A stretch of 34,526 nt of DNA. Origin: Schoenoplectus triqueter (lineage: Eukaryota; Streptophyta; Magnoliopsida; Poales; Cyperaceae). Of this stretch, positions 10,258 to 19,732 are shown one piece after another. The stretch spans positions 1-34,526 of the forward strand of contig CAXKVV010001449.1 in NCBI GenBank assembly GCA_964058805.1, written 5' to 3'. Each line of letters begins with the position of its first letter. The first letter of the stretch is position 1. The position numbers and the translations under genes are program-made. The notes under the pieces were generated by a model that was not told where the DNA came from, made no database searches, and worked only from the letters and a program-made list of their open reading frames with translations.

Positions 10258-10663
10258 GCAAAGATAGCGTGAGCTTAAACTCACGGAAACCTTCCGTGAG
10301 TTTAAACTCAAAAAGTATATTAAATCATATTCAAATTTTATATTATGCTCATTAAATTCTTCATGCGAAAAATCTTATGAGATACAAAAATTTAAGGTGT
10401 TTTGAGTTTTCTAAATTATTGTTTTTAATTTTTAAAAAAGATGTATAAATATTAAATATATTACTACTATTTTTAGAGCTAAATTTTTAAAAATTAAAAA
10501 TCACGACTTAGAAAGCTCAAAACACCTCAAAATTTTGAATCCCCCAAATTTTTCATAAAAAGTTTAATGAGCATGATCAATCAGAATTTGGAGATAATTT
10601 ATAATACTTTTGAGTTTAGTTCTCAGAAAGTCTTCGTGAATTTAATCTCACGCTATGTTTACT
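10257..10663. mobile_element. Family B palindromic element B1
   Basis: About 407-bp inverted repeat. The left end reads ATAGCGTGAGCTTAAACTC and the right end, on the complement, ATAGCGTGAGATTAAATTC. Inside the left tip is a small palindrome (AACTCACGGAA..TTCCGTGAGTT, about 10277-10305). The arms carry the diagnostic CTCAAAAAGTATATTAAATC and GTGTTTTGAG...CTCAAAACACC pairings. Other copies at 11187, 11884 and 17252. No coding capacity. Confidence 0.75.
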
Positions 10664-10673
10664 TTATGTATGA

Positions 10674-10675
<2 letters not shown>

Positions 10676-10731
<56 letters not shown>
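10676..10731. repeat. (TA)n(GA)n microsatellite
   Basis: Roughly 35 bp of TA dinucleotides run directly into about 20 bp of GA dinucleotides, immediately before element A2. The same (TA)n-to-(GA)n order precedes several other palindromes here. Confidence 0.9.
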
Positions 10732-10733
<2 letters not shown>

Positions 10734-11124
10734 TCCGACTACGGTGCTTTGTAAAACACAAAGACGTTATGTGTTTTGCGTTCTATTTTTAATTTCAAGT
10801 TAGAAATAATCGATCTGAACCATTCAATCTAATTTTCATATTAAAATGTATTAGTAAATCAAATTTTATATTTTTTAGAATTTGTTTGCTATTTTTTCTA
10901 ATGAGGAGAAAATGACTTGATCTGAGAATTTTGGTTCATCCAAAAATAACGGTTTTCCCCTATCCAAAAAATAGTAAATAAATTCCAAAAAATATAAAAT
11001 ATGGTTTACTAATAGATTTTGATATGGAGATTAGATTTAGTGGTTTGGATCGATCATTAATAACTTAAAATTAATAATAGAGCGCAAAGCAAACAACACT
11101 CTTGTGTTTTGCAAAGCACCATAG

Positions 11125-11126
<2 letters not shown>
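10731..11126. mobile_element. Family A palindromic element A2, diverged
   Basis: The left end GACTACGGTGCTTTG pairs with the right end CAAAGCACCATAGCC. The arms share A1's blocks (a TTCATATTAAAATGTATTAG-type stretch, AAATTTTATATTTTTT, TATCCAAAAAATAG). The subterminal palindrome of A1 is decayed to GTGCTTTGTAAAACAC. Flanked by (TA)n(GA)n on the left and a 60-bp (TA)n on the right (11127-11186). Confidence 0.78.

Positions 11127-11186
<60 letters not shown>
11127..11186. repeat. (TA)n microsatellite between elements A2 and B2
   Basis: About 30 uninterrupted TA dinucleotides occupy exactly the space between the right tip of one palindromic element and the left tip of the next. Confidence 0.92.
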
Positions 11187-11189
<3 letters not shown>

Positions 11190-11537
11190 AAGGTACCATG
11201 AGCTTAACTCAAAAAGTACATTAAATTATCTCTAAATTTTAATTTATAATCCTCATTAAATTTTTTATATGAAAATCTTGTGGGATGCAAAAATTTGGAG
11301 TGTTTTGAGATTTTGAAGTCATGGTTTTTAATTTTTGAAAATCAATTCTAAAAATAATAATAATATATTTAATGTTTGAACATTATTTTAAAAAATAAAA
11401 ACAGTGACTTAAAAATCTCAAAATGCTCTAAATTTTTGGCTCCCATAAGATTTTCATATAGAATTTAATAAGCATAATAAATTCAAAATTAGAGATGATT
11501 TGTTATATTTTTTGAGTTAAGCTCACATAAGGCCTCT
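11187..11537. mobile_element. Family B palindromic element B2
   Basis: The left end GTACCATGAGCTTAACTCAA pairs with the right end TTGAGTTAAGCTCACATAAG. The arms carry the same TTTTGAGATTTT / AAAATCTCAAAATG blocks and AT-rich centre as B4. It lacks the extra outer tip seen in B1 and B3. The right boundary merges with element E1. Confidence 0.72.
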
Positions 11538-12312
11538 AGTAATACTTCGTCCGAAACGCTACCAGTTCAAATATTATAGCTCAATAAAAAATTTATGTCA
11601 TAATCTTATAGAATACTAATTTTTATCATGTTTGTAGTTCTTAATGATTTTTAGAAAGTAAACATTTTTTACGTACAAATTTTATTATTTTTCTATTATT
11701 TTCGGGCTATCTTTCAAAAATCATTAAGCATAGTAAATTAATTCCAAATACGATAAAAAATAATATTCTATAAGATTATGATGTAAAGATTTTATTGATC
11801 TATTTAAATTAAAATTTAGAGCATGAAAAATTAAAATTTGGACTGGTAGTATTTCGGCCGAATTGCTATTGGAAGCATAATATGAGCAAATCTACGGTGT
11901 TCTTAAGTTCACGGAAGGCCTTCGTGAGCTTAGCTCAAAAAGTATATCAAATGATCTCTAAATTTTAATTTTTCGCTCTCATTAAATTCTTCATATTGAA
12001 ATCTCATAGAGTACATAAATTTGGGATATTTTGAGTTTTCTAAATCATTTTTTTAATTTTTAAAAATCAGCTCTAAAAATAATAATAAAATATTTAATAT
12101 TTATAAATTATTTTCAAAAATTAAAAAGAGTGACATAGAAAACTAGAAACATCCTAAATTTTAGTACCTCATAAGATTTTAATATGAAGAATTCAATGAG
12201 AATGAAAAATCAAAATTTGAAAATAATTTAATATATTTTTTGAGTTAAGCTCACGAAAGTCTTCCGTGAGCTTAAGGACACTGTAGATTTGCTCGCATAA
12301 TAGACAAACTCT
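11538..12312. mobile_element. Family E palindromic element E1, interrupted by B3
   Basis: The left part contains CTTCGTCCGAAACGCTACCA and its arm; the complementary arm ends TGGTAGTATTTCGGCCGAAT at about 11845-11864. The expected outer end (AGACAAACTC, complement of GAGTTTGTCT seen at the tip of E2 and E3) is found only at 12303-12312, after the B3 insertion at 11884-12294. Removing B3 and one duplication restores a normal family E right end. The left tip is truncated against B2. Confidence 0.68.
11884..12294. mobile_element. Family B palindromic element B3, nested in E1
   Basis: A 411-bp inverted repeat with tips GAGCAAATCTACGGTGT and, on the complement, GAGCAAATCTACAGTGT. A subterminal palindrome GAAGGCCTTC lies within TTCACGGAAGGCCTTCGTGA. 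It is flanked by 9-bp direct repeats GCATAATAT (11875-11883) and GCATAATAG (12295-12303), 8 of 9 identical. A 9-bp duplication is typical of Mutator-like elements. The insertion splits element E1, so B3 is the younger of the two. Confidence 0.82.
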
Positions 12313-12895
12313 TTATATATATATATATTAAGATTATATAATGTGTAGTTGAGAATTTTTTGCTACAACCTTTTAAACCATCGAATCAACTTTTAGATCT
12401 GCGCTCATCAAAGTCATTGATCGTGAGATTTTAAAAATCTGATTGAGGCCATCTTCCGAACAAAATCAAAATTAAAAGGATTAGCTACTATAGTTTAAAT
12501 TATGGAAGTGGTATCATTTTTCACTGAAAGTAGACCCCATCCAATAATAAATCTCTCCTTAAATCAATCTGATGACTGTAATACTGCATCATACTTTCCC
12601 GTCATGAAAAATATAGCAGCGAATTCAAATCTCTCATCCCTTTCCTTTGTTCTATTTTTTTGGGAAACCCTTCTCCTTCCCCTCTCTCTCTCTCTCTGAT
12701 TTCTCCTAAAACTAGTCTCCTGGAACAAAGAAGCCCCCCTTCTCTCGACATGATGAAGACCTCAATCTCAAATCTAATTAACATTATTAATTCATATTAC
12801 TAAAAGCAAGCAAATAAATAAATAATAACAAAGCCTTTAATTTCAAATAAATTAGGGCAGACTATAAATCAAACCCAATCTAAAAACATAATATC
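12313..12895. other. Intergenic DNA, no gene seen
   Basis: Contains a short (TA)n next to E1 and a (CT)n run at about 12680-12698. Short open frames on both strands show no recognisable content. Confidence 0.5.
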
Positions 12896-13040
12896 TCAAA
12901 TATCAATGATAATAATGTTGATGATGATGAAAATAATAATAATAATAAATAAAAAATAAAAATGATAATGATAATGATAATAATAATAATGATAATATGA
13001 TAATAATAATGATAATGATGCTGATAATATATTAATAATA

Positions 13041-13076
<36 letters not shown>

Positions 13077-13098
13077 TTAATTATAATAATAATAACAA
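12896..13098. repeat. Compound (GAT/AAT)n microsatellite at the LINE 3' side
   Basis: About 200 bp of AAT and GAT trinucleotides. On the minus strand it is (ATT/ATC)n and lies just past the last recognisable piece of the LINE open reading frame. Some LINE clades, RTE in particular, end in short tandem repeats instead of poly(A), so this may be the element's 3' tail grown into a microsatellite; that link is inference. Confidence 0.7.
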
Positions 13099-13199
13099 TA
13101 AATAGTACAATAAATATATATTATAAAGCATATTTCTAAATTCTTAATTCTAAAATTTAAAATTTTAAAATCTAAGAATTGAAAAACTAAGAATCTAAA

Positions 13200-15830
13200 G
13201 TTTATAACTCTATCACTAGACTCTAATTTCAAAATCATGATTCTCGTACATGGATCGCCGTCTTTCAAGTACTCCTATACAAAATAAGCTCTTTAATATA
13301 TTTCATTCATTTAAATCTTTTTTTATTACTTCCACCCATGTTAGTTTTGGTCAATCTCTTTCTCTTATTATATTTTTAGGATGACTTAGAATATCACTAC
13401 ATAATGGTGCCTCATAAGGCTTTCGTTGGATATGACCAAATCATCGCAAACGGTGTTGGACCGGATTCTCTTCAATTGGTGATACCCAATGCAGCCAAAG
13501 GTGCAAAAAGCGCTCGCTTAAGCGCAAATGCGAGACGGAAAAGTAATCTTCACTTTTTTAGGTTTAGAGACGGACACAGTTACAAAAGTGCACACTTTTG
13601 TGTGCTTTTTGGTGAGGCGCAAGGAGGCATGCACTGGATGAATTTTTTTACATCCAAGTTCAATTTATTATAATACTTCAATTTAATATGACTTTAATAT
13701 TTAGCCTTTTTGATTTAAAATTTTATATGCCTTAAAAATATAATTTTGATGAAATGCTAATAGAGATGATTATAAAATAAAGAAATATGTAAAATAAAAA
13801 AAATAATATTAAAACTCCTATCATATCTTGTTATAAATATTATGTCCCTTTTAGATTAAAAATTTCTGAACTACCATAATATATCATATAAAAAATAAAG
13901 TTAAATAATAAGTTAATAATCAAATCTATCATTATAGCATGTAAATAAATTAACTTTATTTTATTTAGAAATTTGATGAGATGATAAGTAATATTGTATA
14001 TGTGTATATATTTTATAGTTATTTTGTATATAATCAATATATTTATATTTTATAATAGTTACAGTGAAACATAATCGAACTTTAGTTATGTTCTATTGAG
14101 ATTTCGATATTAAATATTTAGAATATTAAATTATAATGTAAACTTTTAATTGTATATTTTTGTTTTATTTGAAATAAAATTTAAGTATTTTATTTATATT
14201 TTTTATTCTAAGATATTATATATTATTTAAAATTAAGAAATAAAGTTAATGATAATGCATTTCTATATCAATTTTATTTTTGTCAAGCATTTTATTATAT
14301 TAATTATATCAAATATAATTATGCGTCTTAGTTTAATCAGGTGTGCGCTTTACGTCACAGACAATTTTAATCATTTACGCCTTGACTGCGCCTTTCGCCT
14401 CTGACTACTTTGGTGCTACAATAAGTTTGTCTCATATATCATCATTTCTGATTTGATCTCTTCTTGTGTGGCCGTATATCTAACGCAACATCCGTATTTC
14501 AGGTACACTCATCTTTTAGATGTGTTGTCCTTTTGTAGCCCAACATTATGCGCCATACATTATCGCGGGCCTAATTGTCGTCTTGTAAAGTTACTTTTAG
14601 TTTATTTGAGATTTTCTTGTCACGGAGAATATTATATTAATTATTATCTCCATTTCACTCATTTAGCTCTTATTCTATAACTAACATCTTCATCGATCCC
14701 TCCGACTTTGCAATATCAATCTCAAATATCAAAATATATCATTCATGAATACTACTTGTCTGTCCAAACTAACATCTACATCATTTGAGATGTCCCCGCT
14801 GAATTGACACCTCATATATTCAATTTTAGTCATACTAAGTTTAAAACCTTTCGATTCTAAAATTTATCTCCACAACTCTAGGTTTTGATCGACTCCAATA
14901 CTACTCTCGTCAATCAGCAACAAATCATCAAAAGAGTATGCACTAAGGAATATCTTTTTGTATGTCCTTTATAAAATCATTCATCACTATGAAAATATAT
15001 GGACTCAATGCTGATCCTTGATGTAATCCTATCTTAATAGAAAATATATCAGACTCATCGTAACATGCTCTAACACAAGTCACAATACTTGTGTACATAT
15101 TCTTAATAAGGATGACGTACTTTGTTGGGACTCATTTCTTTTTAAGTGCTCACCACATGATATTTTTGATATTTTATTATACACTTTCTTCAAATCAATA
15201 AATATCATATGTAGGTTATTCTTTTATTTCTGATATCTCTGCATGAGAGCTGTCTTATTAAGAAAATTGTCTCCATGGTGGACCTCCCAAGCATAAAATC
15301 AAACTAATTTTTGGAGATGATTGTTAGTTTTCTTAAACGATGCTCGATGACTCTCTCCCAAAGTTTCATGGTATAACTCATGAGCTTAATTTCTCTATAA
15401 TTAGTACAACTTCGAATATCTCTTTTATTCTTGAAGATTGGTACTAATATGCTTCTTCTTCACTCATCAGATATTTTATTAGACCGAAAAATAATATTAA
15501 ATAGCTTAGTGAGCCACACTATTATTACATCTCTAAAATATTTTCATACCTCAATTGGGATGCCATCAGATCCTAATGTGTTTTATGTTTTCATCATTTT
15601 AAAAAAAAAATCACCTCAAACTCTTAAATTCTCCGAACAAATCGCTTGTTGGTGTCATCAAATGAGTCATCCAACTCGATCGCAGTTTTTTTCACTCTCT
15701 TCATTGAACAATTTGTCAAAGTATTTTTTCCAACTGTTATTAATTTCATCATCCTTCATAAAAAAAACCTATCAATCTCATCCTTAATTCATATTACTAA
15801 AAGTATTTTTTCTAATTTTGAATTAAAAAG
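13200..15830 (-). pseudogene. Decayed LINE (non-LTR) reverse transcriptase
   Basis: The minus strand translates, over several frames with in-frame stops, into a plant non-LTR reverse transcriptase. In order from high to low coordinates: SWKKYFDKLFNEE near 15720; GIPIEV and WLTKLFNIIFRS near 15500; YREIKLMSYTMKLWERVIEH near 15370; FMLGRSTMETIFLIRQL near 15280; the catalytic box as SFDDLLLIDE near 14920 (Phe-Asp-Asp keeps both Asp); LELWR*ILESKGFKLS near 14880; IRMLR*IYGHTRRDQIRND near 14460. The frame then resumes beyond an insertion as SPIEENPVQHRLR*FGHIQR at about 13480-13420 and PKLTWVEVIKKDLNE near 13340. No endonuclease domain was recognised. It is split by the MULE-like element at 13487-14411. 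The sequence style suggests an RTE-like clade, but that needs a phylogeny. Confidence 0.85.
13487..14411. mobile_element. MULE-like non-autonomous element G, copy 1 (in the LINE)
   Basis: About 925 bp, closely similar along its length to 26857-27798. The ends form imperfect inverted repeats: GCAGCCAAAGGTGCAAAAAGCGC on the left against GTAGTCAGAGGCGAAAGGCGC on the complement of the right. Subterminal GC-rich words (GCGCTCGCTTAAGCGC and GCGC/GCCTCGC-type) contrast with a very AT-rich centre. Flanking 9-mers GGTGATACC (13478-13486) and GGTGCTACA (14412-14420) match at 7 of 9 and look like an aged target duplication. The LINE reading frame resumes on the far side, which proves insertion. No transposase reading frame. 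Confidence 0.8.
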
Positions 15831-17055
15831 CAGATAATTAATAAAAGTGCTAATGACTAAATACATAATGCAAGGATCTGTCCGCAGGTACTTGATAATT
15901 TCATATCTAAGAAGGGCCTAATCTACCGATGCATTTTTCCTATTTTTTTTTATCTAAAGCATACGTTAATGCATCTATTTTTTTAGAACGCACGAAACAA
16001 GCAAAAGATGATTATAGAAGAAATGAGAGTTAGATGGATAAAGATGAGCAAGAAAATGGATGAAATGAGCAAGCAAATTATCTGTGTATGTAATATTGAT
16101 TTGTGTTAATTTCAGAACAATATTTTAAAGCTAAGTGTTATGATTATGTGCTTTGTATTAATCTTACAATTACATATGTTGTTAGTTTGATGTAGTTGCT
16201 TTTTATTAATCAGACTAGTTTATATAGCTCCTTTGTACTAATGATGAAATGGTTGCATGATTGCATCTCCCAACTTCTATGTTTTTTTTTTTAGTTTTTG
16301 AAAGTAATGCACGCCTGGTCTCTCTGATCTATGTTGTGCTTGATATTTTGATTGATAAATGAATCAGAGATGGTCTTAAGTTTGGATGATGCACTTTCCA
16401 TATTTTATATATTGTTTGGTTTGTATTTGAGTAAAAGAAACTGTAATGTAAATGTGGTCTATTCTCTGATGTAATGCGAATCTATACCAGCAAAGGATAT
16501 TTAGTCAAACATCAGTCTACTTTTTGGTGTATTGCACAGATGAAACAACCGAAATTAGTCCCCAATTCACAATATAAGCTAAGGTGATTTAGATGAAGCA
16601 ATTAATATTTTCAGTCCATTGTTAGTTCTGCTATTTAAGTTCGCCTATTTAAATGGATCAATTTTTCACTTTATATTGAATTTGTTAATAAAGGAGCAAG
16701 GAAATTAAGCAATTTAAAGAATTAATGGATTAGAATGACACTGACAATATATAAGCTTCTACCCGCTCTACAGATGACACAAATATCCTTCATCGTGATT
16801 GCTCAGACTCCTCGCTACTCGAAGCTTCACTCACTGCATTGAGATTTTTTTTTTGCTTGTTTCGTTCATTCCACACAAAAAAGATGCACTAAAATATGGT
16901 GCAATTATGAAACTACGTAACAAACATGCAAACAAAAATAATGCTCTAAAATACCATGGGCATGTCCTTACATTGTGGCCAAGGAGAACGTTGCAAATTC
17001 TTACTCTGATTTATTTTTGTTTGACTCAACTAATACTAAGCTCTAACACAAATTA
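15831..17055. other. Intergenic DNA, nothing recognised
   Basis: Moderately AT-rich. A short plus-strand patch at about 16000-16085 (MIIEEMRVRWIKMSKKMDEMSKQ) resembles a Met/Lys/Glu-rich helix and could be a fragment of an old transposon gene, but no family can be named. No splice-compatible gene model was found. Confidence 0.45.
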
Positions 17056-17215
17056 AACTTCAAAAAATTCAAAAAAATATAAAATTTGATCTCCAAAGAC
17101 AATTCAATATAAAGATCATGTTCAACGGTTTGGATCAACCGTTCGAACTTTCAAATTCGAGATACGAACACGAAACACAGAAGGTTTTATGCTTTGCGAA
17201 GTACCATAGTCTCAC

Positions 17216-17216
<1 letters not shown>
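17056..17216. mobile_element. Family A right-arm solo fragment A5
   Basis: Matches only the right half of A1, from AAAAAATTCAAAAAAATATA through GATCATGTTCAACGGTTTGG to the tip GCGAAGTACCATAGTCTCAC. No left arm precedes it, so it is a half-element. It is followed by (TA)n(GA)n and element B4. Confidence 0.8.
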
Positions 17217-17254
<38 letters not shown>

Positions 17255-17587
17255 TAAAGATACCGTGAGCTTAACTCAAAAAGTATATCAAATCATCTCC
17301 AAATTTTGATTTTTCATATTGAAATCTTGTGGGGTACAAAATTTTAGAATGTTTCGAGTTTTCTAATTCGCTCTTTTCAATTTTTGAAAATAATGTACAA
17401 ACATTGAATATTTTATTATTATTTTTAGAGTAGATATTCAAAAATTAAAAAGAGTGACTTAGAAAACTCGAAACATCTCAAATTTTGTACCCCATAAGAT
17501 TTCAATATGAAGAATTTAATGAGAGTGAAAAATTCAAATTTGGAGATGATTTGATATATTTTTTGAGTTAAGCTCACGGTATATCCA

Positions 17588-17631
<44 letters not shown>
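17217..17631. repeat. Mirrored (TA)n(GA)n ... (TC)n(TA)n frame around B4
   Basis: To the left of B4 lie (TA)n then (GA)n (17217-17253). To its right lie (TC)n then (TA)n (17588-17631). The two microsatellite blocks are therefore themselves an inverted repeat and extend the hairpin on both sides. Confidence 0.9.
17252..17590. mobile_element. Family B palindromic element B4
   Basis: About 339 bp. The left end GATACCGTGAGCTTAACTC pairs with the right end, whose complement reads GATATACCGTGAGCTTAACTC. The arms contain TATATCAAATCATCTCCAAA / its complement and GTTTCGAGTTTTCTAA / TTAGAAAACTCGAAAC. Short AT-rich centre; no coding capacity. Arm identity is high, so relatively recent. Confidence 0.82.
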
Positions 17632-17632
17632 G

Positions 17633-18012
17633 TAGACTATGGTGTTATATGTAGCACGGATGATCCGTGTGCTACGGACTGTTTCTCTATCTTCAAAGTT
17701 CAAATGGTCGATTCGATCAGATAAAATATTTTTCATATGAAAATCTAGTTCGGATCAAATTTTATATTTTTTTGAATTTTTAATTATTTCTTAAAATAGC
17801 TAGAAAATCATTCAATGACTCATAATAATTAAATCAAGTAATTTTTTAATGATTTTAAAAATAATAAAAAATCCTAACAAATATAAAATTTGGTCACCAA
17901 CTAGATTTTTATATGAAAAATATTTTGACTGATTGAAATGACTATTTAAATTTTGAAGACGGAGAAATTGTCCATATCACACGAACCATCCGTGCTATGT
18001 GTAGCGCTGTAG
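17633..18012. mobile_element. Family C palindromic element C1
   Basis: About 380 bp. The left tip AGACTATGGTGTTATATGTAG is followed by the small palindrome CACGGATGATCCGTG; the right arm on the complement gives CATAGCACGGATGGTTCGTG and TCTCCGTCTTCAAAAT. A second copy lies at 25876-26259. The right tip runs straight into element D. Confidence 0.75.
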
Positions 18013-18415
18013 GTAGACTATTGTGAAAACGTTTGCATTTCAGCCGATATGCAAACGGATCAAAAATTATATTTTAAAATCAAAAAAATTTTAATTTTTG
18101 ATTTTCATTAAATTCTTCATATGAAAATCTTATGAGATGCAAAAATTTAAAGTGTTTTGAGTTTTTCTAGTCACTTTTTTGAATTATTGAAAAAATAGTT
18201 CTAAAAATAATAATAAATATTAAATGTTTGTGTTGTTTTTTCAAAAATTCAAAAGAGTGATTTGAAAAATTCAAATCACTTCAAATTTTTATATCACACA
18301 AGGTTTTTATATGAAGAATTTAATGAAAATCATAAATTAAAATTTTTAATATTTTCAAATATAATTTTTAATCCATTTACATATTAACTAAAATGCAAAC
18401 GTTTTCACAATAATC
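18013..18415. mobile_element. Family D palindromic element D1
   Basis: About 400 bp. The left tip AGACTATTGTGAAAACGTTTG and the right tip, on the complement, GGATTATTGTGAAAACGTTTG; the arms pair through GCATTT..AAATGC, AAATTCTTCATATGAAAATC / its complement, and AAAGTGTTTTGAGTTTTTC / GAAAAATTCAAATCACTT. The inner arms resemble family B, but the tips do not, so it may be a B/D chimera. Single copy here. Confidence 0.74.
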
Positions 18416-18444
18416 CATCTTATATAATATATTATTTACAAGTA

Positions 18445-18472
18445 ACGCACAGGCACAGGCACAGGCACAGGA
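18445..18472 (+). repeat. Short (GGCACA)n tandem repeat
   Basis: About four tandem copies of the hexamer CAGGCA, in the upstream region of the RTF1 gene. Confidence 0.85.
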
Positions 18473-19732
18473 CACTGGCGAGTTGCGACTCGAGTGCAGC
18501 AGTCAACTACTACTGGCCGGTCACATTCACATAAAATGCGAGTATGTGCGATACAAATGTCATGCATGCATGCATGCATATTCATTTAATTAATTAATTA
18601 ATTAGTTGTATATTTTATTAATTATTATCCCGAATAATTAGGGCCCCAATTCTCCATCGATCCATCCGTCCATCCATCGTCTCTCTCTCAGCTCTCTCTC
18701 CTTTTCTCCTTCTCCGGCGACTGCATGCGCAATTTTAATATATAGCTAAGCTACCTACCTGCTCCTCCCCCTCCAATTAATCTCCATCCTCGATCGGCAG
18801 GGTATATATGTACGTGCCTCCTACAATTTAATCTAGCTATACATTACATATATATATCTGTGCATGTAAGTGTGACCACTCTACTCGATCGGCCATGACA
18901 TTTTTATTCAATTTTTCCTTTTACTTTTATAAACCATCAAATTAAACCCTAGATCTTGTAACGAGTACCTTGCTAATATTTAGTTTATATTTATTTTTGC
19001 AATCGAGAACCACATCTAATTATGACCTTGTGTTAATTAACGTATATCGAATCTAGCTTCACCTTCTAGTTCTAGCTTGTGCTAACGTAAATTTAGCTTA
19101 TATACAGCTTTGATCTAAAATTTACTTATTTCGATTTATATACTGATATAACATTAACATATATACATATATATATATATATATATACAATTGGAACGAT
19201 CCAACACAATTGCACAAACTAATCTCTAGTACGTCTCTAGTACGTCCCAATTGGAACGATCGATTAATAAGGTTCCTCCACAAACTTGCACAAACTAATC
19301 TCTAAATTTTTTTTTCTTGTCCAATTGAAACCTTAATTTAATCTGTTACATATATATTCTATATATAATCTGTATATTTCTGAGTGCAGAACATTAATTT
19401 CTTTTCCTTCTTTGCCATAAAAAGTATGTCAAAGTTCCAACATTTTCCCTCCAGACCAGTATATAACTAATTAAACTGCTTCTGAATGTTTTGCACCCTC
19501 CGCCAGCATGTTGTTTTGATTCGCATAAATATCTTTTATGATAAGAAAATAGTTTCATGGTTATTCAATTTTTTGCATGTTTAGTGCTGCAACAGGATGT
19601 ATTTATCATCTAGGCTTTGATTAGTGTTGCTTCAATATTGAATTGTTCTCACTCATTTAAGTTATTAAGTATTGTACTGATATGTACTAAGCTACTACTT
19701 ATATACAGATAGATCGAGGGACCTTCTTAATT
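18473..19732 (+). promoter_or_regulatory. RTF1 upstream region with probable 5'-UTR intron
   Basis: A CT-rich stretch at about 18660-18720 looks like a plant transcription start and leader. A possible donor (GGCAGG|GTATAT) lies near 18800. A possible acceptor (TATACAG) lies about 25 bp before the ATG at 19733. Together they suggest a leader intron of about 0.9 kb, common in plant housekeeping genes. Within it, CAATTGGAACGAT is repeated at 19188 and 19248, and TGCACAAACTAATCTCTA at 19211 and 19287, a partial local duplication. Gene-structure inference only. Confidence 0.4.

Noticed and set aside
13404..13673. Plus-strand frame of 89 aa
   Set aside because: It crosses from LINE remnant into element G and is antisense to the LINE peptide; not a gene.
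15431..15837. Plus-strand frames of 63-118 aa
   Set aside because: Antisense to the decayed reverse transcriptase, whose minus-strand motifs are clear.
16000..16085. Fragment of a transposase gene (Met/Lys/Glu-rich helix)
   Set aside because: Too short and too low in complexity to assign; mentioned only as part of the unassigned spacer.
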